Source: Candidatus Soleaferrea massiliensis AP7 (GTDB taxonomy: Bacteria > Bacillota > Clostridia > Oscillospirales > Ruminococcaceae). From it: a stretch of 34,973 nt of DNA. Numbering within the stretch: position 1 is the stretch's first letter; every line of letters begins with the position of its first letter. Where the stretch lies: NCBI RefSeq assembly GCF_000820765.1, contig NZ_CCYH01000042.1, positions 1-34,973 on the forward strand, written 5' to 3'. The notes beneath the pieces are model-generated. The model saw only the letters and a list, made by a program, of their open reading frames with translations, had not been told where the DNA came from and searched no databases. This document shows, piece after piece, positions 25,173 through 34,973 of the stretch. A program made the position numbers and the translations under genes.

Positions 25173-25595
25173 TTATCGTTCAAATATCAAAATTTTTCTG
25201 CCCAGATAGTTCCACAGCAGGACGGCGCCGGTGACAAACACCTTGACCAGCAGATAGTTGAAATGCAGCAGGTTGACGCCAAGCCACATGCCCAGCTCGG
25301 TCAGAACCAGGCCCACCATTCCGACGAACAGGAAGATCAGGAAGGCTTTGAGGCCCTTTCCTTTGTCCTTCTGTTTGCGGAACACGAAAACCAGCGACAT
25401 GATATAGTTGAAGATGAGTCCCGCGGTGAATCCAAGCGCAGTGGAAATATAAAGGCCGATGCCGTCCGCCTTGATCAGATATTCATGACAGACAAACAGC
25501 ACGCCGAAATCGATCAGGGTGGCAAGTCCGCCGACAAGCAGATAGCGGCAGAACTCGTAAAACAAATCCTTTAGATTGGTCTTGTCCAGTTTCAT
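25173..25595 (-). CDS. GtrA-like small membrane protein
   Basis: The 140-residue protein has four predicted membrane helices (about 19-39, 45-68, 84-105 and 112-132) and the GtrA/DPMS signature [20 protein letters not shown] at the first helix. GtrA-like proteins are thought to help flip or handle undecaprenyl-linked sugars for cell-surface glycosylation. The ATG at 25595 follows AAGGGAG by 6 bases; a frame extending 30 residues upstream overlaps the leader and lacks a site. It is co-transcribed with the flavoprotein from the promoter at 25668-25696. Confidence 0.9.
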   Translation of the reverse strand: MKLDKTNLKDLFYEFCRYLLVGGLATLIDFGVLFVCHEYLIKADGIGLYISTALGFTAGLIFNYIMSLVFVFRKQKDKGKGLKAFLIFLFVGMVGLVLTELGMWLGVNLLHFNYLLVKVFVTGAVLLWNYLGRKILIFER

Positions 25596-25667
25596 AATAG
25601 ACTCCCTTACAGGTTTGAGATGGATGATCAGATGATTTTTGTCGATACAGCTAAAATATCTCGTTAA

Positions 25668-25696
25668 ATTGTACCATATTTTCACACCTTCATCAA
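25668..25696 (-). promoter_or_regulatory. Sigma-A promoter of the GtrA-flavoprotein operon
   Basis: On the minus strand TTGATG and TACAAT are separated by exactly 17 bases, giving a leader of about 65 bases. Confidence 0.75.
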
Positions 25697-25978
25697 TTGT
25701 TGAGTTCTGAACAGTTTATGGCGAAATATCTTGACTTTTTGGAAATCCATAAGAAACGGTGTGCATTCGCTGTGTACATGGGGAACGCGGCAGCATCTGC
25801 ATCCGAATCCAGGCCGGCGGTTGGCCTTTTGCAGGAAGCTTAAGGGAACGTATCTGCGGAAAACGGGAGAGATCGGGCAACCATCTCCATCTGCAGACCG
25901 CAGCCGCAATCAACATGGCAAAAAAAGTGCCGCTTTCTTCGGAGGGGAAGGCATTCTTCCTTCAGATGCGAAAGAAAG
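25697..25978. other. Intergenic stretch, no gene seen
   Basis: Lies between the GtrA promoter and the metK terminator. Short overlapping plus-strand ORFs lack ribosome sites and any recognisable domain. No repeat unit of the dispersed family was found. Confidence 0.4.
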
Positions 25979-26030
25979 GCGGCGGGAAGCTGTTTGATCT
26001 CTGCCGATGAAACAGTTCCCGCCGCTTTTT
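25979..26030 (-). terminator. Terminator after metK
   Basis: A long stem (GCGGCGGGAA and CTGTTT arms with one bulge) is followed on the minus strand by CCTTTCTTTC, 12 bases after the metK stop. The plus strand also has TTTTT, so it may act in both directions. Confidence 0.85.
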
Positions 26031-26041
26031 ATATTCTGATA

Positions 26042-27223
26042 TTATTTCTGAACAGCATCCGCCAGCACATGGGCCATATCGGTTTTTTCCCAGAGGACCT
26101 CGAGATCTTCTCTTCCAAGATGTCCGTAAGCCGCAAGCTTCTGATAGATCGGCTGGCGCAGGTCGAGCTTTTCAATGATCGCGTCCGGCCGGAGGTCAAA
26201 GACCTTTTTGACGGCGTCGGCGAGCAGCTCATCGGCGACTTTGCCGGTGGAGAAGGTGTCCACCATCACCGAAACCGGATGCGCGACGCCGATGGCGTAG
26301 GCAAGCTGCACCTCGCAGCGTCTGGCAAGCCCGGCCGCGACGATGTTCTTGGCGATGTAGCGGGCCATGTAGGCGCCGGAACGGTCCACCTTGGTCGGGT
26401 CCTTGCCGGAGAACGCGCCGCCGCCGTGCCGCGCATAGCCGCCGTAGGTGTCGACGATGATCTTGCGTCCGGTCAGTCCGCTGTCGCCCTGCGGGCCGCC
26501 GATGGCAAACCGTCCGGTCGGATTGATGAAATATTTGGTCTGACTATCCAGATATTCGGCCGGGATGATCGGTTTGATCACATATTGAAGGATATCGCTG
26601 CGAATCTCCTCGATGCTCTTTTCCGGATCGTGCTGGGAGGACACGACGACCGCGTCGATGCGCGCAGGCCGGTCGTCCTTGTATTCGACGGTGACCTGTG
26701 TCTTTCCATCCGGGCGCAGGTAGGGAAGCGTGCCGTCCTTGCGGACCCTGGTGAGCTGCATCGCCAGCTTGTGCGCCATGGAGATCGGCATCGGCATCAG
26801 TTCGGGCGTCTCATCGCAGGCATAGCCGAACATCATGCCCTGGTCGCCGGCCCCTGTCATCTGGGAACCGGATTCCTGCTCCTTGACTTCCAGGGAATTG
26901 TCGACGCCCAGCGCGATATCCTGCGACTGTTCGTCGATGCTGGTCAGGACACTGCAGGTATGGCAGTCAAACCCATATTTTGCGCGGTCATAACCGATAT
27001 CCTGCACGACGCCGCGCGCGATGCTTGGGATGTCGACATAACAGCTTGTACTGATTTCGCCCATGATTAAAATCATGCCGGTGGTGGCGACCGTTTCACA
27101 GGCGACCCTTGCCTGCGGATCCCTGGAAATAATCGCATCCAGCACGGCGTCGGAGATCTGGTCGCAGATCTTGTCCGGATGTCCCTCGGTCACCGATTCG
27201 GATGTAAACAACTGTTTGTTCAT
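26042..27223 (-). CDS. metK: S-adenosylmethionine synthase
   Basis: The 393-residue enzyme makes SAM from methionine and ATP with release of phosphate and pyrophosphate, in the cytoplasm as a tetramer. Signature motifs are present: SVTEGHPDK (His15, Asp17), the [15 protein letters not shown] hexapeptide region, [21 protein letters not shown] and [22 protein letters not shown] at 27223 follows AAAGGAG; the frame continues upstream through the leader but without a site and over the riboswitch. Expression is controlled by the SAM-I riboswitch and terminator upstream, giving feedback by the product. Confidence 0.98.
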   Translation of the reverse strand: MNKQLFTSESVTEGHPDKICDQISDAVLDAIISRDPQARVACETVATTGMILIMGEISTSCYVDIPSIARGVVQDIGYDRAKYGFDCHTCSVLTSIDEQSQDIALGVDNSLEVKEQESGSQMTGAGDQGMMFGYACDETPELMPMPISMAHKLAMQLTRVRKDGTLPYLRPDGKTQVTVEYKDDRPARIDAVVVSSQHDPEKSIEEIRSDILQYVIKPIIPAEYLDSQTKYFINPTGRFAIGGPQGDSGLTGRKIIVDTYGGYARHGGGAFSGKDPTKVDRSGAYMARYIAKNIVAAGLARRCEVQLAYAIGVAHPVSVMVDTFSTGKVADELLADAVKKVFDLRPDAIIEKLDLRQPIYQKLAAYGHLGREDLEVLWEKTDMAHVLADAVQK

Positions 27224-27261
27224 GTATGGTACTCCTTTAGCCAATGAATTTATCAAAACAG

Positions 27262-27280
27262 ATCCCGCCCAGTGCGGGAT
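27262..27280 (-). terminator. Second small hairpin between the riboswitch terminator and metK
   Basis: ATCCCGC-CCAGT-GCGGGAT forms a perfect 7-bp stem followed on the minus strand by CTGTTTTG. It lies 38 bases before the metK start and could be a backup terminator or a leader structure. Confidence 0.4.
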
Positions 27281-27315
27281 GCATAATAAGGCAACGATAT
27301 CCATTATAAAAAAAG

Positions 27316-27344
27316 AAACATCCGGAGATTTTCGCCGGATGTTT
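27316..27344 (-). terminator. SAM-I riboswitch expression-platform terminator
   Basis: The 10-bp stem AAACATCCGG and complement, with a 9-base loop, is followed on the minus strand by CTTTTTTTT. It lies between aptamer and metK. Confidence 0.92.
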
Positions 27345-27357
27345 GTCACTGCAAAAA

Positions 27358-27462
27358 TCCTCATCTTCCGGTTTTACAATCCGTAGGATTTAGCACCTTG
27401 TTATAAAAACAGGTTGCCGGGCATCACAGGGCCTAGTCCCTCCGCCGCTCTCGATAAGGTTG
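27358..27462 (-). promoter_or_regulatory. SAM-I (S-box) riboswitch aptamer
   Basis: Minus-strand reading gives the S-box blocks in order: CTTATCGAGAG, GGCGGAGGGACT, GGCCCTGTGATGCCCGGCAA, AAGGTGCTAAATCC and AGATGAG. It lies directly upstream of a terminator and metK. SAM binding should stop transcription. Confidence 0.96.
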
Positions 27463-27487
27463 TCTATAAAGTTTTGATAGTGTCTAT

Positions 27488-27516
27488 ATTTTATCATCCG
27501 GCTATATACCTGTCAA
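27488..27516 (-). promoter_or_regulatory. Sigma-A promoter of metK
   Basis: On the minus strand a perfect TTGACA and TAAAAT are separated by 17 bases; the predicted start is some 15-20 bases upstream of the S-box. Confidence 0.85.
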
Positions 27517-27571
27517 GTATACGAGTTTTAAGAAACAGCAAACAAATTATTTGTTTCCGCTTGTCAAATAT

Positions 27572-27636
27572 GCATAGTGTGATTTGACGATGCTGCCAGA
27601 TATACTTGGCAACATCGTCAGATCACGCTGTTATGC
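27572..27636. repeat. Long imperfect hairpin upstream of the metK promoter
   Basis: GCATA pairs with TATGC at the base. Within it, GAT-TGACGATG-TGCCA pairs with TGGCA-CATCGTCA-ATC with single mismatches, giving a stem of more than 25 bp and an 8-base loop. A separate palindrome, AAACAAA-TTA-TTTGTTT, lies at 27540-27556. No gene ends here on either strand, and no other copy was found in the window. Confidence 0.65.
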
Positions 27637-27697
27637 ACACATTGTTACGCAATGGTTTTATGTAATTTGTCAGGAACCCTTCACATGGTAGGGGGCA

Positions 27698-28421
27698 TAT
27701 CGCTGAAGCTCAGCGATACTACGCTGTTTGCCAAGTGACACTTGGCAGTGTGGTCGTTACTTCTTTGCGCGGCCAAAGAAGTAACCAAGAAAGGCCGTTC
27801 AAGGGGGCCATGCAGAGTGCCGCTCCTAGCAAGATGGCCCCCTTGAAAATCCCCTCTGATATCCCGCTATCCTCTTCGGCCGTCTGCGGGCGGCGTTTTG
27901 CTTTTGGCAGGGTGGTTGGGCATAGCTAGCAGCGGACGCTTTTCCGGTTACAGGTTGTGCATATGGTACCCCAATACCTTAGCTGGTTCGTGAACTGACA
28001 TTGATTCTTATAGATTGCATCGGTCACGAATATATCACGTAATCTTCGAAGAGGCATCTTACAGGGAATCTACAGGGATTCAACTCTCTTAGACAGGCAA
28101 GTCGGGCAACCACCTTGTTTATTTAGAGTATAAAACGGAACCTTTACCACACAGCATAGTGCAGATGATTATGCTGATGGACTCGGAATACAGGGCGAGC
28201 AGAAATATATAGATATAACCGCCAGAATAACGGACGGGCGAACCCAGCGAACGCTGAGCTTCCTTGCCCTAAATATGGTGCGGACGGGCAGAGGGGGTTT
28301 CCAAAGGGGGAATGACGTCCATTCTCTCTCTACCGAAGCGGCATGCCCCCTTTGGCGGCCTTTCTTGGTTCTTCTTTGGCCGCGCAAAGAAGAACGTCCA
28401 CTTTGCCAAGTGTCACTTGAC
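27698..28421. mobile_element. Full-length palindromic element, copy Y (A-end left, B-end right)
   Basis: This is the inverted counterpart of copy X. Hairpins in order: TATCGCTGA-AGC-TCAGCGATA (27698-27718), TGCCAAGTG-A-CACTTGGCA (27729-27747), GTTACTTCTTTG/CAAAGAAGTAAC (27756-27785) and TTCAAGGGGGCCAT with its complement (27798-27847). At the far end come CCAAAGGGGG/CCCCCTTTGG (28301-28355), GTTCTTCTTTG/CAAAGAAGAAC (28368-28395) and CAAGTG-T-CACTTG. From 27729 the copy is 693 bp, almost the same as copy X. It is non-coding; spurious ORFs differ between the copies. Confidence 0.82.
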
Positions 28422-28499
28422 GAACAAAAGAAAGCCGCTAGTCTGCAGCGAAGTCATAGGGGGCCACTGCGCAACAGCAAAATCCAATCCGCTAAGCAG

Positions 28500-28555
28500 A
28501 AAAACTGGACAGCCAGGGCAGAATACCAATATTCCGCCCTGGCTGTCCAGTTTTT
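28500..28555 (-). terminator. Terminator after aspS
   Basis: A perfect 20-bp stem (AAAAACTGGACAGCCAGGGC and complement) with a 16-base loop has T-runs on both strands. It lies 10 bases after the aspS stop. Confidence 0.93.
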
Positions 28556-28564
28556 TTCGATCTA

Positions 28565-30367
<1,803 letters not shown>

Positions 30368-30402
30368 AGCTCTCTTCTCTCCCCAAATTGATTTTTATTG
30401 CC

Positions 30403-30477
30403 AAAAAGGGCCGGCCACGCACGCAGGACCGAACATGCCGAACCGGCATGGGCCGCAGGCAAAGGCCAGCCCTTTCA
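30403..30477 (-). terminator. Terminator or attenuator between glgP and aspS
   Basis: Arms AAAGGGC-C-GGCC and GGCC-A-GCCCTTT enclose an inner hairpin, CATGCCG-AAC-CGGCATG, and the minus strand continues CCCTTTTTGG. It ends the glgP transcript, but it lies only about 36 bases before the aspS start, so it may instead be an aspS leader attenuator. No T-box motif was seen. Confidence 0.6.
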
Positions 30478-30606
30478 GATTTCATTGTTTTTGGTCGTAT
30501 GGGAAATAATCTGTTTATCGGCAGCATGAACATGCATCCGAAGCGTCCTGCGGCGCTGCCGCACAGACCGTTTTGAAATGATCCGTTTACCGGCTCAGTG
30601 AACCGT

Positions 30607-33006
30607 TTAATCCATGTGCCAGATGTTCTCGGCATAGTCGCGCACCGCGCGGTCGGCGGAAAAGATGCCCGCGCCCGCGATGTTCGCCAGCGACATGCGC
30701 TGCCATTTCTGGATATCCGGATAGATGCTGGACGCGTACGCCTGCGCGTTCTGGTAGGCGTTGAAGTCCGCCAGCACCATATACGGGTCATATTTTGCGA
30801 TCGAATCGGCCACGTCGCCGAACGCGCAGTCGCCGATACCGCTGTACATCAGATCGACCGCATGCTTGATGACCGGATTGTTCTGATAGATGTCGTTCGC
30901 AAAGTAACCGCGGCGTTTGCGCTCGTTGACCTCCTCGGTCGTCATGCCGAAGATGATGATGTTGTCGTCCCCGACCGCATCCTTGATCTCGACATTCGCG
31001 CCATCCAGCGTACCGATGGTCACCGCGCCGTTGATCATCATCTTCATGTTGCCGGTTCCCGAAGCTTCGGTTCCCGCCAGGGAGATCTGTTCGCTGATCT
31101 CGCTGGCCGGCATCAGCAGCTCGGACAGCGTGACGCTGTAGTCCTCCAGATAGACAATCCGCAGCTTTTCGCGGATGATGGGATCTTTCTCAATCTCCCC
31201 TGCGAGGTTGAACAGCAGCTTGATGATGCGCTTCGCCAGGAAGTATCCCGGCGCGGCCTTGGCGCCGAAGATGTAGGTCTTCGGAACAAAATCGGCGTTC
31301 GGGTTCTCCTTGAGGTACTGGTACTGCGCGATGATGTTCAGCGCGTTCAGGTGCTGCCGCTTGTATTCGTGCAGGCGCTTGACCTGCGAATCGAAGATCG
31401 AATCGGTGTTGATGCTCACGCCGGTCTTGTCAAGGATGTGCTTCGCAAAGTTCTCCTTGTTGATCTTCTTGACCTTGGCAAGCTGCTCGAGCACCGCTTT
31501 GTCGTCAAGGTATTTATTGAGCTTCGAAAGCTCGGATGCATCCTTGATAAACCGGTCGCCTATCAGCTCCCTGATAAAATCAGTTAGCGCCGGGTTGGCC
31601 TGATACAGCCATCTGCGGGTCGCGATTCCGTTGGTGACGTTCGTGAACTTCTGGGGCGTCACGGTGTAGAAGTCGTGGAACACATCCTCCTTGATGATTT
31701 CGGAATGCAGCTTGGAAACGCCGTTGACCGAATGCGAGCCGATCACGCTCAGGTTCGCCATGCGCACCTCGTGGTTCGCGAGCACTGCCATACGGGAAAT
31801 CTGGTTCAGGCTCACATGCTGGTTCTCAAACAGGTCCTTGCAATAGCGCTCGTTGATCTCATGGATGATCTGGTAGATGCGCGGCAGAAGGCCCCTGAAG
31901 AGGTCCTCATTCCAGGTTTCAAGCGCTTCGCGCATGACCGTGTGGTTTGTGTAGGCAAAGGTCTGCGTGACAATCTCCCAGGAGCGGTCCCAGGAATAGC
32001 CGCAGTCATCCAGCAGGATGCGCATCAGCTCCGGGATCGCCAGCGAAGGATGGGTGTCGTTGATGTGGATCGCAACCTTTTCCGGCAGGTTTTCAACCGT
32101 GCCGTAGGTCTCCATATGATGGGTGATGATATCGTTGATCGAGGCACTGACCAGGAAATACTGCTGCTTTAAGCGCAGGGTCTTGCCCTCGACATTGTTG
32201 TCGTTTGGATAAAGCACCTTGCTGATCGCCTCGTCGGCCGAGCTCTGCCCGCCGGCGTTGACATAGTCGCCGCGGTTGAACGCTTCCATATCGAAGAACG
32301 GGCTGGATGCCTTCCAGAGCCGCAGCAGGCTGACGCTCTCGGTTTTGTAGCCGGACACGTACATGTCGTACGGGATGGCGCGGACCGTGTGATAGTCACG
32401 GTGCTGCACATGGTGGTAGTTGTCCTCCCACATCTCGTCGACCACGCCGCCGAATTTGACCTCATGCGCGGCGTCCTCGCGCGGCACCAGCCAGACCTGT
32501 CCGCCCGGCAGCCAGTTGTCCGGCGTCTCGGTCTGCCAGCCGTCCACGAACTTCTGTTTGAAGATGCCAAACTGGTAGCAGATCGAATAGCCCATGCCGG
32601 TGTAGCCGTCGGTCGCCATGCCGTCCAGGTAGCAGGCCGCAAGCCGTCCAAGGCCGCCGTTTCCAAGGCCCGCGTCCGGCTCCAGCTCATACAGGTTGTC
32701 GATGTTGACGCCGAAGTCCTTGAGCGCGCCGCCGAACGCGTCCTGCAGCTCCAAATTGTAGATGTTGTTGCGCAGCGAGCGGCCCATCAGGAACTCCATG
32801 CAGAGATAATAGACCTTTTTCTTGGCGTTCGCCTCGGTGCGCGCGACCTGTGTCTTGCGCTTCTTGGCCAGGATATCCCGGACCACAAGCGCACAGGCCC
32901 TGTAGAAGATTTCATCCGACGCGTTTTTGACGTCGATGCCGAATTCCTCGGTGATTTTGTTATGAATATGATGTTTGATGTTTTCTTTCGTGAAAATGTT
33001 GCCCAT
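30607..33006 (-). CDS. glgP: Glycogen phosphorylase
   Basis: The 799-residue GT35 enzyme releases glucose-1-phosphate from glycogen or maltodextrins with phosphate. PLP is bound by Lys655 in EASGTGNMKMMINGAVTIGTLDGANVE. Other family landmarks are EPDAGLGNGGLGRLAACYLDG near residue 115, NDTHPSLAIPELMR, and VKRLHEYKRQHLN in the active site. ATG at 33006 follows GGAGGTC; an extension of 29 codons into the leader was rejected. No other glycogen gene is in the window. A consensus promoter at 33161-33189 drives it with a leader of about 150 bases. Full length. Confidence 0.97.
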   Translation of the reverse strand: MGNIFTKENIKHHIHNKITEEFGIDVKNASDEIFYRACALVVRDILAKKRKTQVARTEANAKKKVYYLCMEFLMGRSLRNNIYNLELQDAFGGALKDFGVNIDNLYELEPDAGLGNGGLGRLAACYLDGMATDGYTGMGYSICYQFGIFKQKFVDGWQTETPDNWLPGGQVWLVPREDAAHEVKFGGVVDEMWEDNYHHVQHRDYHTVRAIPYDMYVSGYKTESVSLLRLWKASSPFFDMEAFNRGDYVNAGGQSSADEAISKVLYPNDNNVEGKTLRLKQQYFLVSASINDIITHHMETYGTVENLPEKVAIHINDTHPSLAIPELMRILLDDCGYSWDRSWEIVTQTFAYTNHTVMREALETWNEDLFRGLLPRIYQIIHEINERYCKDLFENQHVSLNQISRMAVLANHEVRMANLSVIGSHSVNGVSKLHSEIIKEDVFHDFYTVTPQKFTNVTNGIATRRWLYQANPALTDFIRELIGDRFIKDASELSKLNKYLDDKAVLEQLAKVKKINKENFAKHILDKTGVSINTDSIFDSQVKRLHEYKRQHLNALNIIAQYQYLKENPNADFVPKTYIFGAKAAPGYFLAKRIIKLLFNLAGEIEKDPIIREKLRIVYLEDYSVTLSELLMPASEISEQISLAGTEASGTGNMKMMINGAVTIGTLDGANVEIKDAVGDDNIIIFGMTTEEVNERKRRGYFANDIYQNNPVIKHAVDLMYSGIGDCAFGDVADSIAKYDPYMVLADFNAYQNAQAYASSIYPDIQKWQRMSLANIAGAGIFSADRAVRDYAENIWHMD

Positions 33007-33160
33007 ATATGACCTCCGATGTTCATTTTGCTGGTTGTTCTTTTTCGTTCTGCCGCACCGCAAACCTGTCCGCGGAAAGCGATTCCATCCCATTATTGTT
33101 TCCCGCCATTTTCCGGTTCATACCAGACTTTTCCCCCCGGGACCCGCTTATACTGCTTCT

Positions 33161-33189
33161 ATTATATATGGAATCGGTCTATTTCGCAA
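33161..33189 (-). promoter_or_regulatory. Sigma-A promoter of glgP
   Basis: On the minus strand TTGCGA and a perfect TATAAT are separated by 17 bases. Confidence 0.82.
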
Positions 33190-33256
33190 GTTTTCCGGGA
33201 ACGCATCTCATTTTACGATAGAAACGTGTTTTTTCGCGGACACTTTTTGTGGAGGA

Positions 33257-34711
33257 TTACCCGCGTACAGGGCGGTTTTCCCGCCTCGCCTGCAGATATC
33301 TTCCAAGGAAAAATGCTCCTGTCACAACGGTCGGCACAATGTAACGGAAGTCCATCGTACAGCCGAACGGATACTGGATGTTGAAATAGATGAAGGAAAC
33401 GATCTGAATCGCCCAGATCGCGAACATGCTCCAGTTTCCAAACCGATTGTCCGGGTTTTTATCCCTGACCAGCACATAGACCATGGCGTACAGGGAAAAG
33501 AGGATCAGCGCGACATTCAGGAACACCAGCACCTGCAGAAAGACTGTCGTGATGGTGTCGGCCGGGAACTCAAACTCGCCGAATAGAGAGCATTTAGCCG
33601 TGTAGGTCCAAAGGTTTGCATCCTCAAACGGATGGCAGAACGGCGTTTGGAGGATTTCGGACACCGGGAATGTCAGGAAACGGTCCACAAAGCTGACGTT
33701 TCCGACAAACAATTCGGAGGTTGGCGAGATTTCGGCAATATAGCTCAGCGGCTGTCCGAACAGGATCATATTGCGGATTGGGTACCACAGCCCCAGCGGA
33801 AACGCCACTGCACCGAAGGCTGCGAACTGGCCGATGAGACGGCCGAACCGGCGTGCCCGGACGCCCTTGACCAGCACGATCAAAAAGATCACGCCGGTAT
33901 ACAGCGCGATCATCGCGCCGGAGGTTTTGCTCATCATCGAGCAGCCGATGCTCACGCCCAGCAGCAGGATGTTCTTAAAGCTCGGGTTCTGGTACCATCT
34001 CACGGTGTAGAGGACGGCGACCATGAAGAAGAAGATCATCGCCATGTCGTTGTTGATGCTCGCGGACAGGATCATAAAGGTCGGATGCAGGCAGACGACC
34101 GCCATTGCGATCAGTATCGCGCTGTCGGACATGCGGAATTCTTTAAACAGCCTGTAACAGACGACCATGGTGGCCGCAGAGAAGAAGCAGGGCACCATCT
34201 TGACGGCCTGGAACATGTCGTTCATGTAGCTCGTAAACAGCGATGTGATGTTGTAGACGGCCGCGCTGATCATATGGCTCAGCGGCGGATGGTAGAACTG
34301 GTTGCCGTAGCCGTCCGGCAGCTTCCCGAAGTTCGCCAGATTGTAGATATACTGCAGATGGCCGTTGTTGTCGAGATTGCCAAGGTCGTGCTGGCGCTCG
34401 TTGAACGGCGTCATCAGCATATAGACGATGCGCAGCAGCAGGCCGATGAACATCAGGATCATGACGATCTGCGCCGTGGTCAGCTTCTGCTTGCGCAGGA
34501 ACAAGCCCACCGCGAGCGCAATCAGGATGACCGCGCAGGCGATCATCACCGTGTTGTAGGCCACTGTGATTTCCATGAATCCCGCCGTGATGCTGAACAG
34601 CATGAAACTCAGCAGGATCGCGCCGGCAATCAGCAGATAGGGACTGAACCGGAATAATTGTTTTCTCCAGGATGGTTGCTGCAACTTGTCTGCACCGCCT
34701 TTTCTGATCAT
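33257..34711 (-). CDS. Polytopic membrane protein, GT-C (GT39/PMT-like) glycosyltransferase
   Basis: The 484-residue protein has about eleven hydrophobic segments from residue 23 on. After the first three lies a long loop with QHDLGNLDNNGHLQYIYNLA and GNQFYHPPLSHMISA; an early acidic loop and an HPPL motif are typical of membrane glycosyltransferases that use polyprenyl-phosphate sugars. It may glycosylate proteins or cell-wall polymers, consistent with the GtrA-like gene elsewhere in the window, but donor and acceptor are unknown. The start is uncertain: ATG at 34711 lacks a good ribosome site, while a TTG nine codons later has AAAAGGCGG about 10 bases upstream. No partner gene is adjacent. 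Confidence 0.75.
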   Translation of the reverse strand: MIRKGGADKLQQPSWRKQLFRFSPYLLIAGAILLSFMLFSITAGFMEITVAYNTVMIACAVILIALAVGLFLRKQKLTTAQIVMILMFIGLLLRIVYMLMTPFNERQHDLGNLDNNGHLQYIYNLANFGKLPDGYGNQFYHPPLSHMISAAVYNITSLFTSYMNDMFQAVKMVPCFFSAATMVVCYRLFKEFRMSDSAILIAMAVVCLHPTFMILSASINNDMAMIFFFMVAVLYTVRWYQNPSFKNILLLGVSIGCSMMSKTSGAMIALYTGVIFLIVLVKGVRARRFGRLIGQFAAFGAVAFPLGLWYPIRNMILFGQPLSYIAEISPTSELFVGNVSFVDRFLTFPVSEILQTPFCHPFEDANLWTYTAKCSLFGEFEFPADTITTVFLQVLVFLNVALILFSLYAMVYVLVRDKNPDNRFGNWSMFAIWAIQIVSFIYFNIQYPFGCTMDFRYIVPTVVTGAFFLGRYLQARRENRPVRG

Positions 34712-34772
34712 CCGCCGGTATTGCGCGGCGGATGTTGTATTCTGAATCGATGCGCCGGTTGGGCGCTGAATA

Positions 34773-34812
34773 GATCATTCATCCGGCAAATGATTTCGTC
34801 GGATGAATGATC
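34773..34812 (+). terminator. Terminator-like hairpin with no matching plus-strand gene
   Basis: A perfect 13-bp stem (GATCATTCATCCG and complement) with a 14-base loop is followed on the plus strand by TTTTTATTT. On the minus strand the tail is not T-rich. No plus-strand gene precedes it in the visible region. Confidence 0.55.
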
Positions 34813-34886
34813 TTTTTATTTCGCAGGATTGTGGCTATGATACGGGTCATCATATTCCGCCGGAACGCGGCGGGGCGCTTTGGTAC

Positions 34887-34973
34887 TGCCAGGATGCCTT
34901 GGCAAGGTGGCAGTTACACTTTTGCCGGCCAAAAGAGTAACCAGAAAAGGCCGTTCAAGGGGACTGCCGCCCC
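34887..34973 (+). repeat. Fourth palindromic element copy, cut by the window end
   Basis: A-end type: TGCCAGG-ATG-CCTTGGCA, then GTTACACTTTTG and CAAAAGAGTAAC (34913-34941) with the arms changed together relative to the other copies, then GAAAAGGCCGTTCAAGGGG. The sequence stops inside the next hairpin. Confidence 0.75.

Noticed and set aside
30368..30606. T-box leader for aspS
   Set aside because: No T-box sequence (GGGTGGNACCGCG) or specifier-loop arrangement was found.

Overview
The window is a bacterial chromosome segment, most likely from a GC-rich anaerobic Clostridium relative (Firmicutes/Clostridia, Oscillospiraceae-like). The signs are a complete V/A-type ATPase operon instead of an F-type one, class-specific SAM-I and TPP riboswitches, an Lrp/PatA-like pair, an ACT/UPF0210 pair, consensus sigma-A promoters, strong GGAGG ribosome sites and frequent TTG/GTG starts. 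The lineage is an inference; no rRNA or tRNA gene is present to confirm it.

Layout: 1-107 is the end of an intergenic repeat. 108-1358 (minus) is a TPP-riboswitch-controlled thiS-thiF unit with a promoter and an attenuator. 1586-3296 (minus) is an Lrp regulator overlapping an aminotransferase. 3631-4575 (minus) is a PHP-family phosphatase. 4862-6682 (plus) is a two-domain NAD synthetase whose glutaminase triad looks destroyed. 6744-7197 is a cluster of palindromic repeats. 7413-9723 (plus) is ACT protein, UPF0210 protein and ferritin. 10036-19624 (plus) is a nine-gene V-type ATPase operon (stalk-C-I-K-F-E-A-B-D) with its promoter, an internal terminator-like hairpin after the c-ring gene K, and a terminal hairpin. 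19635-20483 is a small AT-rich islet with two ribbon-helix-helix proteins and a divergent SLOG (DUF2493) protein. 20518-21207 is a roughly 690-bp non-coding inverted-repeat element. 21386-23255 (minus) is alanine racemase plus a methyltransferase. 23593-25696 (minus) is a GtrA-like membrane protein plus an FAD oxidoreductase. 26042-27516 (minus) is metK under a SAM-I riboswitch. 27698-28421 is a second, oppositely oriented copy of the 690-bp element. 28565-33189 (minus) is glycogen phosphorylase and aspartyl-tRNA synthetase. 33257-34711 (minus) is a polytopic glycosyltransferase-like protein, and the window ends inside another repeat copy.

Most genes are core metabolism: cofactor supply (thiamine, NAD, SAM), ion-motive ATP hydrolysis or synthesis, cell-wall precursor D-alanine, glycogen use, iron storage and translation. 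The accessory content is the AT-rich RHH/SLOG islet and a dispersed family of non-coding elements built from successive hairpins. These elements are recurrent, sit only between genes, have hairpin arms that change together between copies, and exist as two near-full-length copies with long inverted termini. Together with the apparently charge-swapped glutaminase site of NadE they are the most unusual content of the window.
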